A stretch of 7,248 nucleotides of DNA from the NCBI GenBank assembly GCA_030038335.1, contig JASHPC010000166.1, positions 1 to 7,248 of the forward strand. Direction: 5' to 3'. A program made the translations under genes and the position numbers. Each line of letters begins with the position of its first letter. The stretch's first letter is position 1. The DNA comes from Vulcanimicrobiota bacterium (GTDB lineage: Bacteria > Vulcanimicrobiota > Vulcanimicrobiia > Vulcanimicrobiales > Vulcanimicrobiaceae). Below are positions 1 through 4,956 of the stretch, in pieces. The notes under the pieces were generated by a model. The model saw nothing but the letters and a program-made list of their open reading frames with translations. It had not been told where the DNA came from and ran no database searches.

Positions 1-251
1 CCCGGCGTCAGATCGTGCATGCGGTTCAGAGCGCGAATGAACGTCGACTTTCCGCAGCCCGATGGCCCGATGAGCGCCGTTACGTGATTGTTCGCAATGT
101 CGAGCGACGCATTGCAGATGGCGCGCACGGAACCGTAAGACACGTCGAGGTTCTCGGCTCGCAGTTTCGGAGCGGCTTCGATGTTCGGAGTCCTCCGATT
201 CGTGGTGTTAGGAACCGTGCCGCGAGTGTGAGTCAGAATCGTCTCGCTCAT
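1..251 (-). CDS. pstB: Phosphate ABC transporter ATP-binding protein PstB (N-terminal part, cut by window edge)
   Basis: This is the ATPase subunit of the high-affinity phosphate importer PstSCAB, which acts on the cytoplasmic face of the inner membrane. About 83 residues are visible. After a 28-residue leader comes the ABC core: a short VSYG segment near residue 37, then VTALIGPSGCGKST (57-70) with the Walker A motif, followed by FIRALNRMHDLTPG. The LNRM-DL-PG signature straight after Walker A is characteristic of PstB among ABC ATPases. The ABC signature and Walker B lie outside the window. The only standard start is ATG at 251, which overlaps the upstream dehydrogenase by 44 bp and has no clear Shine-Dalgarno sequence. 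The leader is longer than I recall for E. coli PstB, so a later non-standard start is possible (see findings). The gene immediately upstream is not pstA, so this copy is separated from the usual pst order on that side. Confidence 0.93.
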   Translation of the reverse strand, partial: MSETILTHTRGTVPNTTNRRTPNIEAAPKLRAENLDVSYGSVRAICNASLDIANNHVTALIGPSGCGKSTFIRALNRMHDLTP

Positions 252-1110
252 ATCGTCTAACGATCGCGCTGTAGTCCAACGCGCCGTCTCCCTCCGCCGA
301 AGCGCACGTGTAGAGTTGGTACGCGAGCCCCGTCGCAGGCATCGGAATGCCCAGCGCGCGAGCCGATTCGAGCGCTGCCGCAAGGTCCTTGCGCAGCAGG
401 TCGAGCGAAAAGCCGCCTTGGAACGTCCCCGCAAACCACGTCTTCGGCAGCCACTGCTCCAAAAGATAGTTGGAAGCCGTCGCGGACGCAAGTACCTGAC
501 GCACCGCGTCGCGGTTTGCTCCCAGGCGCTCTGCCAAGACGAGTGCTTCGACGTTCCCCAGCATGACGTTCGCGATGATCGCTTGATTCGCGAGCTTCAC
601 CGTCTCTCCCATGCCGACAGGCCCGAGATGGGTCGGCGTGCCGAGCGCTCGGAGCACCGGGTCCACCCGCCGCACGTCCTCAGGCTCGCCACCAACCATG
701 ATCGTCAAGGTTCCGGCCTCGGCGCGCGGAGGACCGCCGCTAACCGGAGCGTCGACGAAGCCGACGTCCGCTGCGCGCAAGCGCTCGGCAAAGCGTCGCG
801 AGGCGATCGGCGAGATCGTCGACATGTCGACGACGCACGTGCCGCCGCGCGTGCCTTCCGCGATGCCACGCTCCGCAAAGAGCGTCTCCTCGACCTGAGG
901 CGCATCCGGAACGGAGATAACGACGACGTCGCTCGCGCGAGCGACCGACGCTGGATCGTCAACTGCCGCGACGCCGACGCCTTGGAGCCGGTCGAGCGCG
1001 TCGCGGCGCCGATGCGCGCACGCCGTGACGCTAAATCCGGCACGACAAAGCGTGCGCACCATCGGTTCGCCCATCGCTCCAAGGCCGACGAATCCAACCC
1101 GTATCTCCAT
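208..1110 (-). CDS. Beta-hydroxyacid dehydrogenase, 3-hydroxyisobutyrate dehydrogenase family
   Basis: This 300-residue enzyme is predicted to oxidise a short 3-hydroxyacid, or reduce the matching semialdehyde, with NAD(P). The N-terminal Rossmann motif GFVGLGAMG (6-14) binds the cofactor. The substrate-binding DAPVSGG stretch is at 120-125. The catalytic lysine is K172 in GMGETVKLANQ, with the conserved asparagine N175. The KDL of the C-terminal helical domain is at 241-243. The length matches the family (about 290-300). The ATG at 1110 is chosen because the Rossmann strand begins right after it and a GAGAAGGG ribosome-binding site lies 7 nt upstream (1118-1125); the frame stays open further upstream, but that stretch looks like shadow sequence. 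Candidate substrates are 3-hydroxyisobutyrate, tartronate semialdehyde or succinic semialdehyde, and the sequence does not decide between them. The last ~12 residues are polar, lie beyond the usual family end and overlap the start of pstB on the same strand. The gene diverges from the aldolase across a 98-bp gap. Confidence 0.92.
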   Translation of the reverse strand: MEIRVGFVGLGAMGEPMVRTLCRAGFSVTACAHRRRDALDRLQGVGVAAVDDPASVARASDVVVISVPDAPQVEETLFAERGIAEGTRGGTCVVDMSTISPIASRRFAERLRAADVGFVDAPVSGGPPRAEAGTLTIMVGGEPEDVRRVDPVLRALGTPTHLGPVGMGETVKLANQAIIANVMLGNVEALVLAERLGANRDAVRQVLASATASNYLLEQWLPKTWFAGTFQGGFSLDLLRKDLAAALESARALGIPMPATGLAYQLYTCASAEGDGALDYSAIVRRYERDDSDSHSRHGS

Positions 1111-1208
1111 GGGGCGGCCCTTCTCGCCCGAACCCGAGGGACCCTCAACGCGCTGCGCCGAAGCGCCCTCGCGTGATTGCAGCCGTACGCCGTCCAACGC
1201 TAGACGAT
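1111..1208. promoter_or_regulatory. Divergent intergenic region between dehydrogenase and aldolase
   Basis: This 98-bp gap is the longest in the window and must carry the promoters for both divergent genes unless they lie in coding sequence. It is GC-rich and I could not identify convincing -35/-10 boxes on either strand. It contains an 11-bp palindrome, GAGGG-A-CCCTC, at 1136-1146, which could be a small operator. An in-frame GTG at 1173 could extend the aldolase by 12 residues into this region. Confidence 0.4.
1118..1125 (-). promoter_or_regulatory. Ribosome-binding site of the dehydrogenase
   Basis: On the minus strand this reads GAGAAGGG, 7 nt before the ATG at 1110. It is one of the two clear Shine-Dalgarno sequences in the window and fixes the dehydrogenase start against the longer open frame upstream. 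Confidence 0.6.
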
Positions 1209-2087
1209 ATGCGCCTCTCGCCAGGAAAGCGCGCGCGTCTCCACCGTTTGCTCTTCGAGCACGGCCCTGCGAACGGAACGCTGATGATCTTGCCGATCGA
1301 CCAAGGCTTGGAGCACGGTCCCGTCGATTTCTTCGACAACCCCGCAGCCGTCGACACCGATTGGATCTACCGGCTCGCCGTCGAAGGAAACTTCTCCGCC
1401 ATCGCGCTCCACATCGGCTTGGCCGAGCGATACCACGCGCCGTATGCCGGTAAGGTGCCGCTCGTCCTAAAAGTGAACGGCAAGACGAACGTTCCTCCTG
1501 ACGACGAACCACTGAGTCCGCTGACGTCGTCGGTCGAAGACGCGGTGCGGCTCGGCGCGGACGCCGTTGGATACACGCTCTACGTCGGAAGCCCCGCGCA
1601 AGATGCCGACATTCTCCAGTGCAACGACGTCCGGCGCGACTGCGACCGCTACGGAATGCCGCTCATCATTTGGGCCTATCCTCGCGGCTCTGCAATCAAG
1701 GCGAAAGGTGGACAAGACTCGCTCTACGCGGTCGATTATGCCGCCCGCGTCGCGCTCGAAGTCGGCGCAAACGTCATCAAGTTGAATCAGCCGAAGTTCA
1801 ACGCGGCCACGGCGTCGCAGATGCCCAAGCCCTACGATACGCTCGACCCGAGCGAGCTCGAATCCCTACAACGTGTCGTGCGCTCGGCTGGGCGATGTCT
1901 CGTGCTCGTCTCGGGCGGAAGCAAGCTCGGCGACGAGGATACGATCCACAAGGCCCATATCGCGATGCAAGCGGGATGCGTGGGCCTCATATTCGGGCGC
2001 AATATGTGGCAACGTCACTGGGACGATGCACTGAAGATGGCCGGCCGAATGCACGACCTATTGAAGGGTTACACGCAAGAAGCTTAG
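1209..2087 (+). CDS. fbaB: Class I fructose-bisphosphate aldolase, DhnA/FbaB type
   Basis: This 292-residue TIM-barrel enzyme belongs to the DeoC/LacD/FbaB aldolase superfamily. It is predicted to interconvert fructose 1,6-bisphosphate with dihydroxyacetone phosphate and glyceraldehyde 3-phosphate through a Schiff base, without metal. Landmarks in order are LPIDQGLEHGP (28-38), GADAVGYTLYVGSP (116-129), IIWAYPRG (153-160), ANVIKLN with the presumed Schiff-base lysine K191, SGGSKLGDEDT (235-245) and GLIFGRNMWQR (259-269). The last two resemble the phosphate-binding loops of the family. I prefer the ATG at 1209 because MRLSPGKRARLHRLL matches how such proteins usually begin; a GTG at 1173 would add 12 residues without evident homology. 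There is no clear Shine-Dalgarno sequence before 1209. The TAG stop overlaps the stop of the convergent small gene. A related sugar-phosphate aldolase activity (deoxyribose- or tagatose-phosphate type) is less likely but cannot be excluded by eye. Confidence 0.9.
   Translation: MRLSPGKRARLHRLLFEHGPANGTLMILPIDQGLEHGPVDFFDNPAAVDTDWIYRLAVEGNFSAIALHIGLAERYHAPYAGKVPLVLKVNGKTNVPPDDEPLSPLTSSVEDAVRLGADAVGYTLYVGSPAQDADILQCNDVRRDCDRYGMPLIIWAYPRGSAIKAKGGQDSLYAVDYAARVALEVGANVIKLNQPKFNAATASQMPKPYDTLDPSELESLQRVVRSAGRCLVLVSGGSKLGDEDTIHKAHIAMQAGCVGLIFGRNMWQRHWDDALKMAGRMHDLLKGYTQEA
2084..2087. other. Shared stop-codon tetranucleotide TTAG
   Basis: TTAG contains the TAG stop of the aldolase (2085-2087) and, on the other strand, the TAA stop of the small zinc-ribbon gene (2084-2086). 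The two convergent genes thus end within the same four bases and have no separate terminator space. Confidence 0.75.
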
Positions 2088-2329
2088 GGCGCGCACTCCC
2101 GGCAGTACCAGGCTTCTGCGCCATCGTGACGCACGAGCGTCATCTGATCGTTCGCGCCGCGCCTTCCGCAGCCCGCACAAGCAAACGTCTGTCCAACCCT
2201 TTGCGGCTGCTTCTTCTCGCCGCGCGTCGCGACGTACGTGACGATCAGAATGATCGCGAAGATGACCCATGCGGCCACGCCGAATCCGTAATGAAGCCAT
2301 TCATCGCCCATAGTTTCGTGCTTTCGCAT
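2084..2329 (-). CDS. Small single-pass membrane protein with C-terminal zinc ribbon
   Basis: I do not recognise a named family for this 81-residue protein. One hydrophobic segment (about residues 15-35, FGVAAWVIFAIILIVTYVA) is followed by a basic stretch, RGEKKQPQR, which suggests the C-terminus is in the cytoplasm. The C-terminal half has two Cys pairs, CAGC (51-54) and CREC (76-79), spaced like a zinc ribbon or rubredoxin-like knuckle. That ordered Cys pattern and a plausible membrane helix argue that it is a real gene and not a shadow frame. The start may be the ATG at 2329 or the one at 2311 (MGDEW), and neither has a good ribosome-binding site. Its TAA stop overlaps the aldolase TAG in the tetranucleotide TTAG (2084-2087). 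It diverges from the methyltransferase gene across 44 bp. Metal binding is inferred and function is unknown. Confidence 0.75.
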   Translation of the reverse strand: MRKHETMGDEWLHYGFGVAAWVIFAIILIVTYVATRGEKKQPQRVGQTFACAGCGRRGANDQMTLVRHDGAEAWYCRECAP

Positions 2330-2373
2330 GCATAGTACCGAGGCCCTCGTACGACACCGGCGAAGCCAGCGCC
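2330..2373. promoter_or_regulatory. Divergent intergenic gap between zinc-ribbon gene and methyltransferase gene
   Basis: These 44 bp separate two divergent starts, so any promoter must be short, shared or partly in coding sequence. The gap holds an 11-bp palindrome, CGAGG-C-CCTCG (2339-2349). I see no clear -10 or -35 box. Confidence 0.35.
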
Positions 2374-3207
2374 GTGGAAGACGACCGGTTTCGGGAAGCG
2401 CTCGTCGCGCAAATGCGGCACGAGGGGTCTCTGCGCCGTCCGGACGTCGCTCGCGCTTTCGAAGCCGTTCCGCGCCACCGATTCGTTCCGGGGGTTACGC
2501 TGGAAGAGGCGTACGCCGATCGCGCGATCTCAATCAAGAGTGACGGAGGCGAGACACTCGCCTCCATCTCGCAGCCGAGCATGCTTGCGCGCATGCTCGA
2601 GCTGGCCGAGATCGAGCCCGGCCACCGCGTCCTCGAAATTGGAACCGGAAGCGGCTACAACGCAGCGCTCATCGCGGAGATCGCCGGCACGAGCGCTCAA
2701 GTCGTCACCGTCGAAGTGGAGAGCGACCTATCGGAGCACGCGAGAGAGGCGCTCGCTGCGTGCGGTTACGACAACGTGCGCGTCGTCCTTGGTGACGGCC
2801 GCGAAGAAGTTCCTGGCGAAGCGCCATTCGATCGCGTGATCGTCTCCGCGCGCGCCAACGACGTCGCGCGCGCATGGTGGCAACAGCTTCGGGACGGCGG
2901 TCGAATCATCGTTCCGCTCGACATCGGAGCCGGTGGAGAATACGCAGTCGGATTCACGCGCTACGGTGACGAGCTGCGAAGCGTCGGCGTAGTGCACTGT
3001 CTCTTCGTCCCACTGCGCGGCGAGTTGGGAACGGCGCCGCCCGAACGCGTCTTCACGCGGACACTGGACGTTCGCTACGGGAGCCAGCCGCGCCCGATCA
3101 AAAGCATCCTTGCGGTGCCGACGACCGCTGCGTCACCCGAGCTTCTCGAGCGCGCAGACGTCGTCGTCGCGCAGCCCCAGACGACTTTCGCCGTTACCTG
3201 GGGCTAG
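2374..3207 (+). CDS. pcm: Protein-L-isoaspartate O-methyltransferase homologue with extended C-terminus
   Basis: This 277-residue SAM-dependent methyltransferase belongs to the PCMT family, which methylates isoaspartyl residues in damaged proteins in the cytoplasm. The pre-core segment includes VPRHRFVP (32-39) and SISQP (64-68), matching the family's ISQP signature. SAM-binding motif I is VLEIGTGSGY (86-95), an acidic post-I residue lies in VEVE (113-116), and PFDRVIV (151-157) is the motif II region. The usual GQTISQP is replaced by GETLASISQP, and the WWQQLRDGGRIIVPL stretch (168-182) leads into about 95 more residues, longer than I recall for typical ~210-residue Pcm. This form resembles actinobacterial PCMT-like enzymes, some of which modify RiPP peptides, but no peptide gene is visible here. 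The start is GTG at 2374 with a weak ribosome-binding site; ATG at 2413 would trim 13 residues. The last 14 bp overlap the convergent exported-protein gene. Confidence 0.85.
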   Translation: MEDDRFREALVAQMRHEGSLRRPDVARAFEAVPRHRFVPGVTLEEAYADRAISIKSDGGETLASISQPSMLARMLELAEIEPGHRVLEIGTGSGYNAALIAEIAGTSAQVVTVEVESDLSEHAREALAACGYDNVRVVLGDGREEVPGEAPFDRVIVSARANDVARAWWQQLRDGGRIIVPLDIGAGGEYAVGFTRYGDELRSVGVVHCLFVPLRGELGTAPPERVFTRTLDVRYGSQPRPIKSILAVPTTAASPELLERADVVVAQPQTTFAVTWG

Positions 3208-3700
3208 GAGTCGGCGGCCAGCGCCGCTCCAACTGACGGCGCCACGCGCCGCTGTCGTCGGCCGGTGCGCCCTCGGGAATGACGAGAATGATGTCGTTTT
3301 GCGAAAAGCGGCCGTGCTCGAAATGCTTGTGGAAGGTGCCGCTGATCGTCACGGTCGCATCGTCGGCCACCTGCGGATTGCTCGCGTCGAGGACGTGTAT
3401 GCAATGATGGCCACAGAGATCGAACTGCAACACCGGACCTCGCGGCGTGTCGTCGGTTCGCACGTTCTGAGCCGTTCCAACTGCTTGCACCGGCTTGTTG
3501 TCGTACTCCGACGACTGCGCGAGGACGTCGTCGACCGAGGTCGGCGGACCGACGTTCGGGGCAGGGGTGGAGAGAGGCATGAAGGACGATGCAGGCGTGT
3601 CCGTGGGCATCGGATTCGTCTGATCTTGCGCGACCGCGTGCGAAGCAAAGCAGAGCGCCAACACCGCTGACGCGGCGCAGGCTGTGAGAATCCGCTTCAC
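3194..3700 (-). CDS. Exported protein with possible OB-like domain and Cys/His motifs
   Basis: I do not recognise a named family for this 168-residue protein. The start is GTG at 3700, overlapping the ferredoxin stop as GTGA and followed by a typical Sec signal peptide: KR, then a hydrophobic core, then AVA at 22-24 with likely cleavage before QDQ. A Pro/Thr/Ser-rich linker covers about 28-55. The folded part (about 56-143) alternates short beta-strand-like segments (VQAVGTAQNV, GPVLQFDLCG, ATVTISGTF, NDIILVIPEG) in a way that suggests an OB-like barrel; this is inferred from pattern only. Notable are CGHHCIH (96-102) and HKHFEH (124-129), which could bind a metal or haem, or the Cys pair could form a disulfide. 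The frame stays open upstream through the ferredoxin gene on the same strand, but that part is a shadow of ferredoxin. The gene is translationally coupled to the ferredoxin, and its 3' end overlaps the convergent methyltransferase gene by 14 bp. Confidence 0.78.
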   Translation of the reverse strand: MKRILTACAASAVLALCFASHAVAQDQTNPMPTDTPASSFMPLSTPAPNVGPPTSVDDVLAQSSEYDNKPVQAVGTAQNVRTDDTPRGPVLQFDLCGHHCIHVLDASNPQVADDATVTISGTFHKHFEHGRFSQNDIILVIPEGAPADDSGAWRRQLERRWPPTPSPR

Positions 3701-3948
3701 ACTTTCTCTTTCTTGAAATATTCGGCGTTGATCGCGATGTAGTTCTCCCACTTCTCGGGCACGTCGGAGTCGGCAAAGATCGCCTCGACGGGACATGCCG
3801 AAACGCATGCTCCGCAGTCAATGCAGACCTCAGGATCGATGTACAACATCTCGTCTTCGTCCTTGCCGTGGATACAGTCGACCGGACAAACGTCGACACA
3901 CGACTTGTCCTTCGTGCCGATACACGGTTCGGTGATGATGTACGCCAT
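3697..3948 (-). CDS. fdxA: Seven-iron ferredoxin (3Fe-4S plus 4Fe-4S)
   Basis: This 83-residue cytoplasmic electron carrier begins MAYIITEPCIG, the classic start of 7Fe ferredoxins. By comparison with Azotobacter ferredoxin I, C9, C17 and C52 should hold the 3Fe-4S cluster, and C21, C42, C45 and C48 the 4Fe-4S cluster. C25 corresponds to the extra non-ligand cysteine of that family. CVDVCPVDCIH and CIDCGACVSACPVEAIF are intact, so both clusters are expected to form. The ATG at 3948 is set by homology, since the in-frame extension to 4065 is antisense-like shadow with no ferredoxin character; no Shine-Dalgarno sequence is apparent. The gene sits 44 bp downstream of the GlsB-family gene and overlaps the next gene by 4 bp (GTGA), so the three probably form one transcript. 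The redox partner cannot be read from this context. Confidence 0.96.
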   Translation of the reverse strand: MAYIITEPCIGTKDKSCVDVCPVDCIHGKDEDEMLYIDPEVCIDCGACVSACPVEAIFADSDVPEKWENYIAINAEYFKKEKV

Positions 3949-3992
3949 GGCGTGACTACTTAGGCGAGTCGCCCAGAGGCACCTCGGCCGTC
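3949..3992 (-). other. Gap between GlsB-family gene and ferredoxin gene
   Basis: These 44 bp lie between two same-strand genes. The gap contains two small inverted repeats (GAGGTGCCTC and GGCGACTCGCC on the minus strand). Neither is long or followed by a T-run, so I read the gap as an untranslated spacer within an operon and not as a terminator. A weak internal promoter cannot be excluded. Confidence 0.3.
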
Positions 3993-4259
3993 TTAAACCG
4001 CGTGCCGACGCCCTGAAATGAGGCGCGCCACCCAGAGCAATACGACCGCGCCGACGATCGCGCACACCCAGCTATGCCAGTTCCAAAAGCTCGTCACGCC
4101 TTGATGACCAAAGACGTGGAAGAGCCAACCGCCGATGAACGCGCCAAGAATCCCAACGACGATGTCGCCGAGGCAGCCCAGGGGGGCGGCGCCCGGAACG
4201 ACCCACTTTGCTACGGCACCCACGATGAGTCCGAAGACGATCCAAGAAAGAATGGACAT
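3993..4259 (-). CDS. GlsB/YeaQ/YmgE-family small membrane protein (transglycosylase-associated family)
   Basis: This 88-residue integral membrane protein has three hydrophobic segments: about residues 3-22 (ILSWIVFGLIVGAVAKWVVP), 30-48 (GDIVVGILGAFIGGWLF) and 63-80 (WVCAIVGAVVLLWVARL). The glycine-rich MSILSWIVFGLIVGAVAKW start and GILGAFIGGWLF are hallmarks of this family, which is often induced by general stress or acid; its biochemical role is not established and the transglycosylase name is historical. The start ATG at 4259 has a strong AAGGAAG ribosome-binding site 5 nt upstream and matches the family N-terminus, so it is secure. The gene is first in a likely three-gene minus-strand run. 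Its start codon overlaps the start codon of the divergent SIMPL gene, leaving no intergenic promoter space. Confidence 0.93.
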   Translation of the reverse strand: MSILSWIVFGLIVGAVAKWVVPGAAPLGCLGDIVVGILGAFIGGWLFHVFGHQGVTSFWNWHSWVCAIVGAVVLLWVARLISGRRHAV

Positions 4260-4953
4260 GGCTGCTTCCTTTTCGGCTCTTCTCGCGACCTTACTGCTGC
4301 TAACGCCGTTACCCGCTCTCGCGTCGGAGCCCACGCAAATTTCCGTGACGGGAACCGGCACGGTCGCAATGCAACCCGATCAAGCGGTCGTCAACGCGAA
4401 CGTCGAGACGCACAATACGACGAACGCCGGCGCGGCCGTGGCGGACAACGAAGCGACGTACGAGCACGTCGTCGCCGCGCTGACTGCACTCGGCATCGCC
4501 CGCAGCGACGTTACTTTGTCGTACTATAACGTGAACTATACCGCGCCGCCTCAGGGCGATCGCAACAATACCGACTACGGATTCACCGTGAACCGTAGCT
4601 TCGCCATAACCGTTCGACAGATCGCCCTCGCCGGCCGCGTCGTCGATACCGCGATCGGCGCGGGAGTCACGAACGTGTCGGGCGTTACGTTCGGGCTCCA
4701 GAACGGGACCGCGGCGAGCAACGAGGCGATGGCACGTGCTGTCACCGACGCGACGAATCGAGCGGAGGCGCTCGCTCGCGACGCGCGACTTCACATCGTC
4801 GGCATCGCCTCGATCGCGTTCGGAAGCGTCTATACGCCAACGCCGGTGCTGCGCGCCGTGGCGCTGACTATGGCAGCTCCTCAGACGACGTTCGACAGCG
4901 GAAACACAACGATAAGCGAGACGGTAACGATGGTCTTTCTCGCGAATCCGTAA
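4258..4953 (+). CDS. Exported SIMPL-domain (DUF541) protein
   Basis: This protein of about 231 residues belongs to the SIMPL family (E. coli YggE, Brucella BP26), which is exported and linked to oxidative and envelope stress; no enzymatic activity is established. A hydrophobic signal segment (ASFSALLATLLLLTPLPALAS) is followed by the mature start SEPTQISVTGTGTVAMQPDQA, the typical first strand of the domain. The domain runs to the end, with the conserved FTVNRSFAITVRQI stretch, the GVTNVSGVTFGL segment, the helix rich in A/R/E (NRAEALARDARLHIVGI) and the final SETVTMVF strand. The start is uncertain: ATG at 4258, ATG at 4252, or ATG at 4225, which gives an n-region with K and R. The chosen start lacks positive charges before the hydrophobic core, so 4225 deserves testing. 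All options overlap the divergent GlsB-family start. The Clp-like gene follows 3 nt after the stop, so the two are probably co-transcribed. Confidence 0.88.
   Translation: MAASFSALLATLLLLTPLPALASEPTQISVTGTGTVAMQPDQAVVNANVETHNTTNAGAAVADNEATYEHVVAALTALGIARSDVTLSYYNVNYTAPPQGDRNNTDYGFTVNRSFAITVRQIALAGRVVDTAIGAGVTNVSGVTFGLQNGTAASNEAMARAVTDATNRAEALARDARLHIVGIASIAFGSVYTPTPVLRAVALTMAAPQTTFDSGNTTISETVTMVFLANP
4265..4271 (-). promoter_or_regulatory. Ribosome-binding site of the GlsB-family gene, inside the SIMPL coding sequence
   Basis: On the minus strand this reads AAGGAAG, 5 nt before the ATG at 4259. It lies antisense to the signal-peptide codons of the divergent SIMPL gene and confirms that the GlsB-family gene begins inside the SIMPL gene's 5' end. 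Confidence 0.65.
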
Positions 4954-4956
4954 ACG

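Noticed and set aside
316..1176. A 286-codon plus-strand open frame across the dehydrogenase
   Set aside because: Very Arg-rich with no recognisable motif, and fully antisense to a well-supported dehydrogenase.
1619..2335. A 238-codon plus-strand frame across the aldolase 3' end and the zinc-ribbon gene
   Set aside because: Arg/Ala-rich shadow frame overlapping two better genes, with no domain pattern.
3949..3992. Possible terminator hairpins between the GlsB-family and ferredoxin genes
   Set aside because: The inverted repeats have 4-bp stems and no T-run, too weak to call a terminator.
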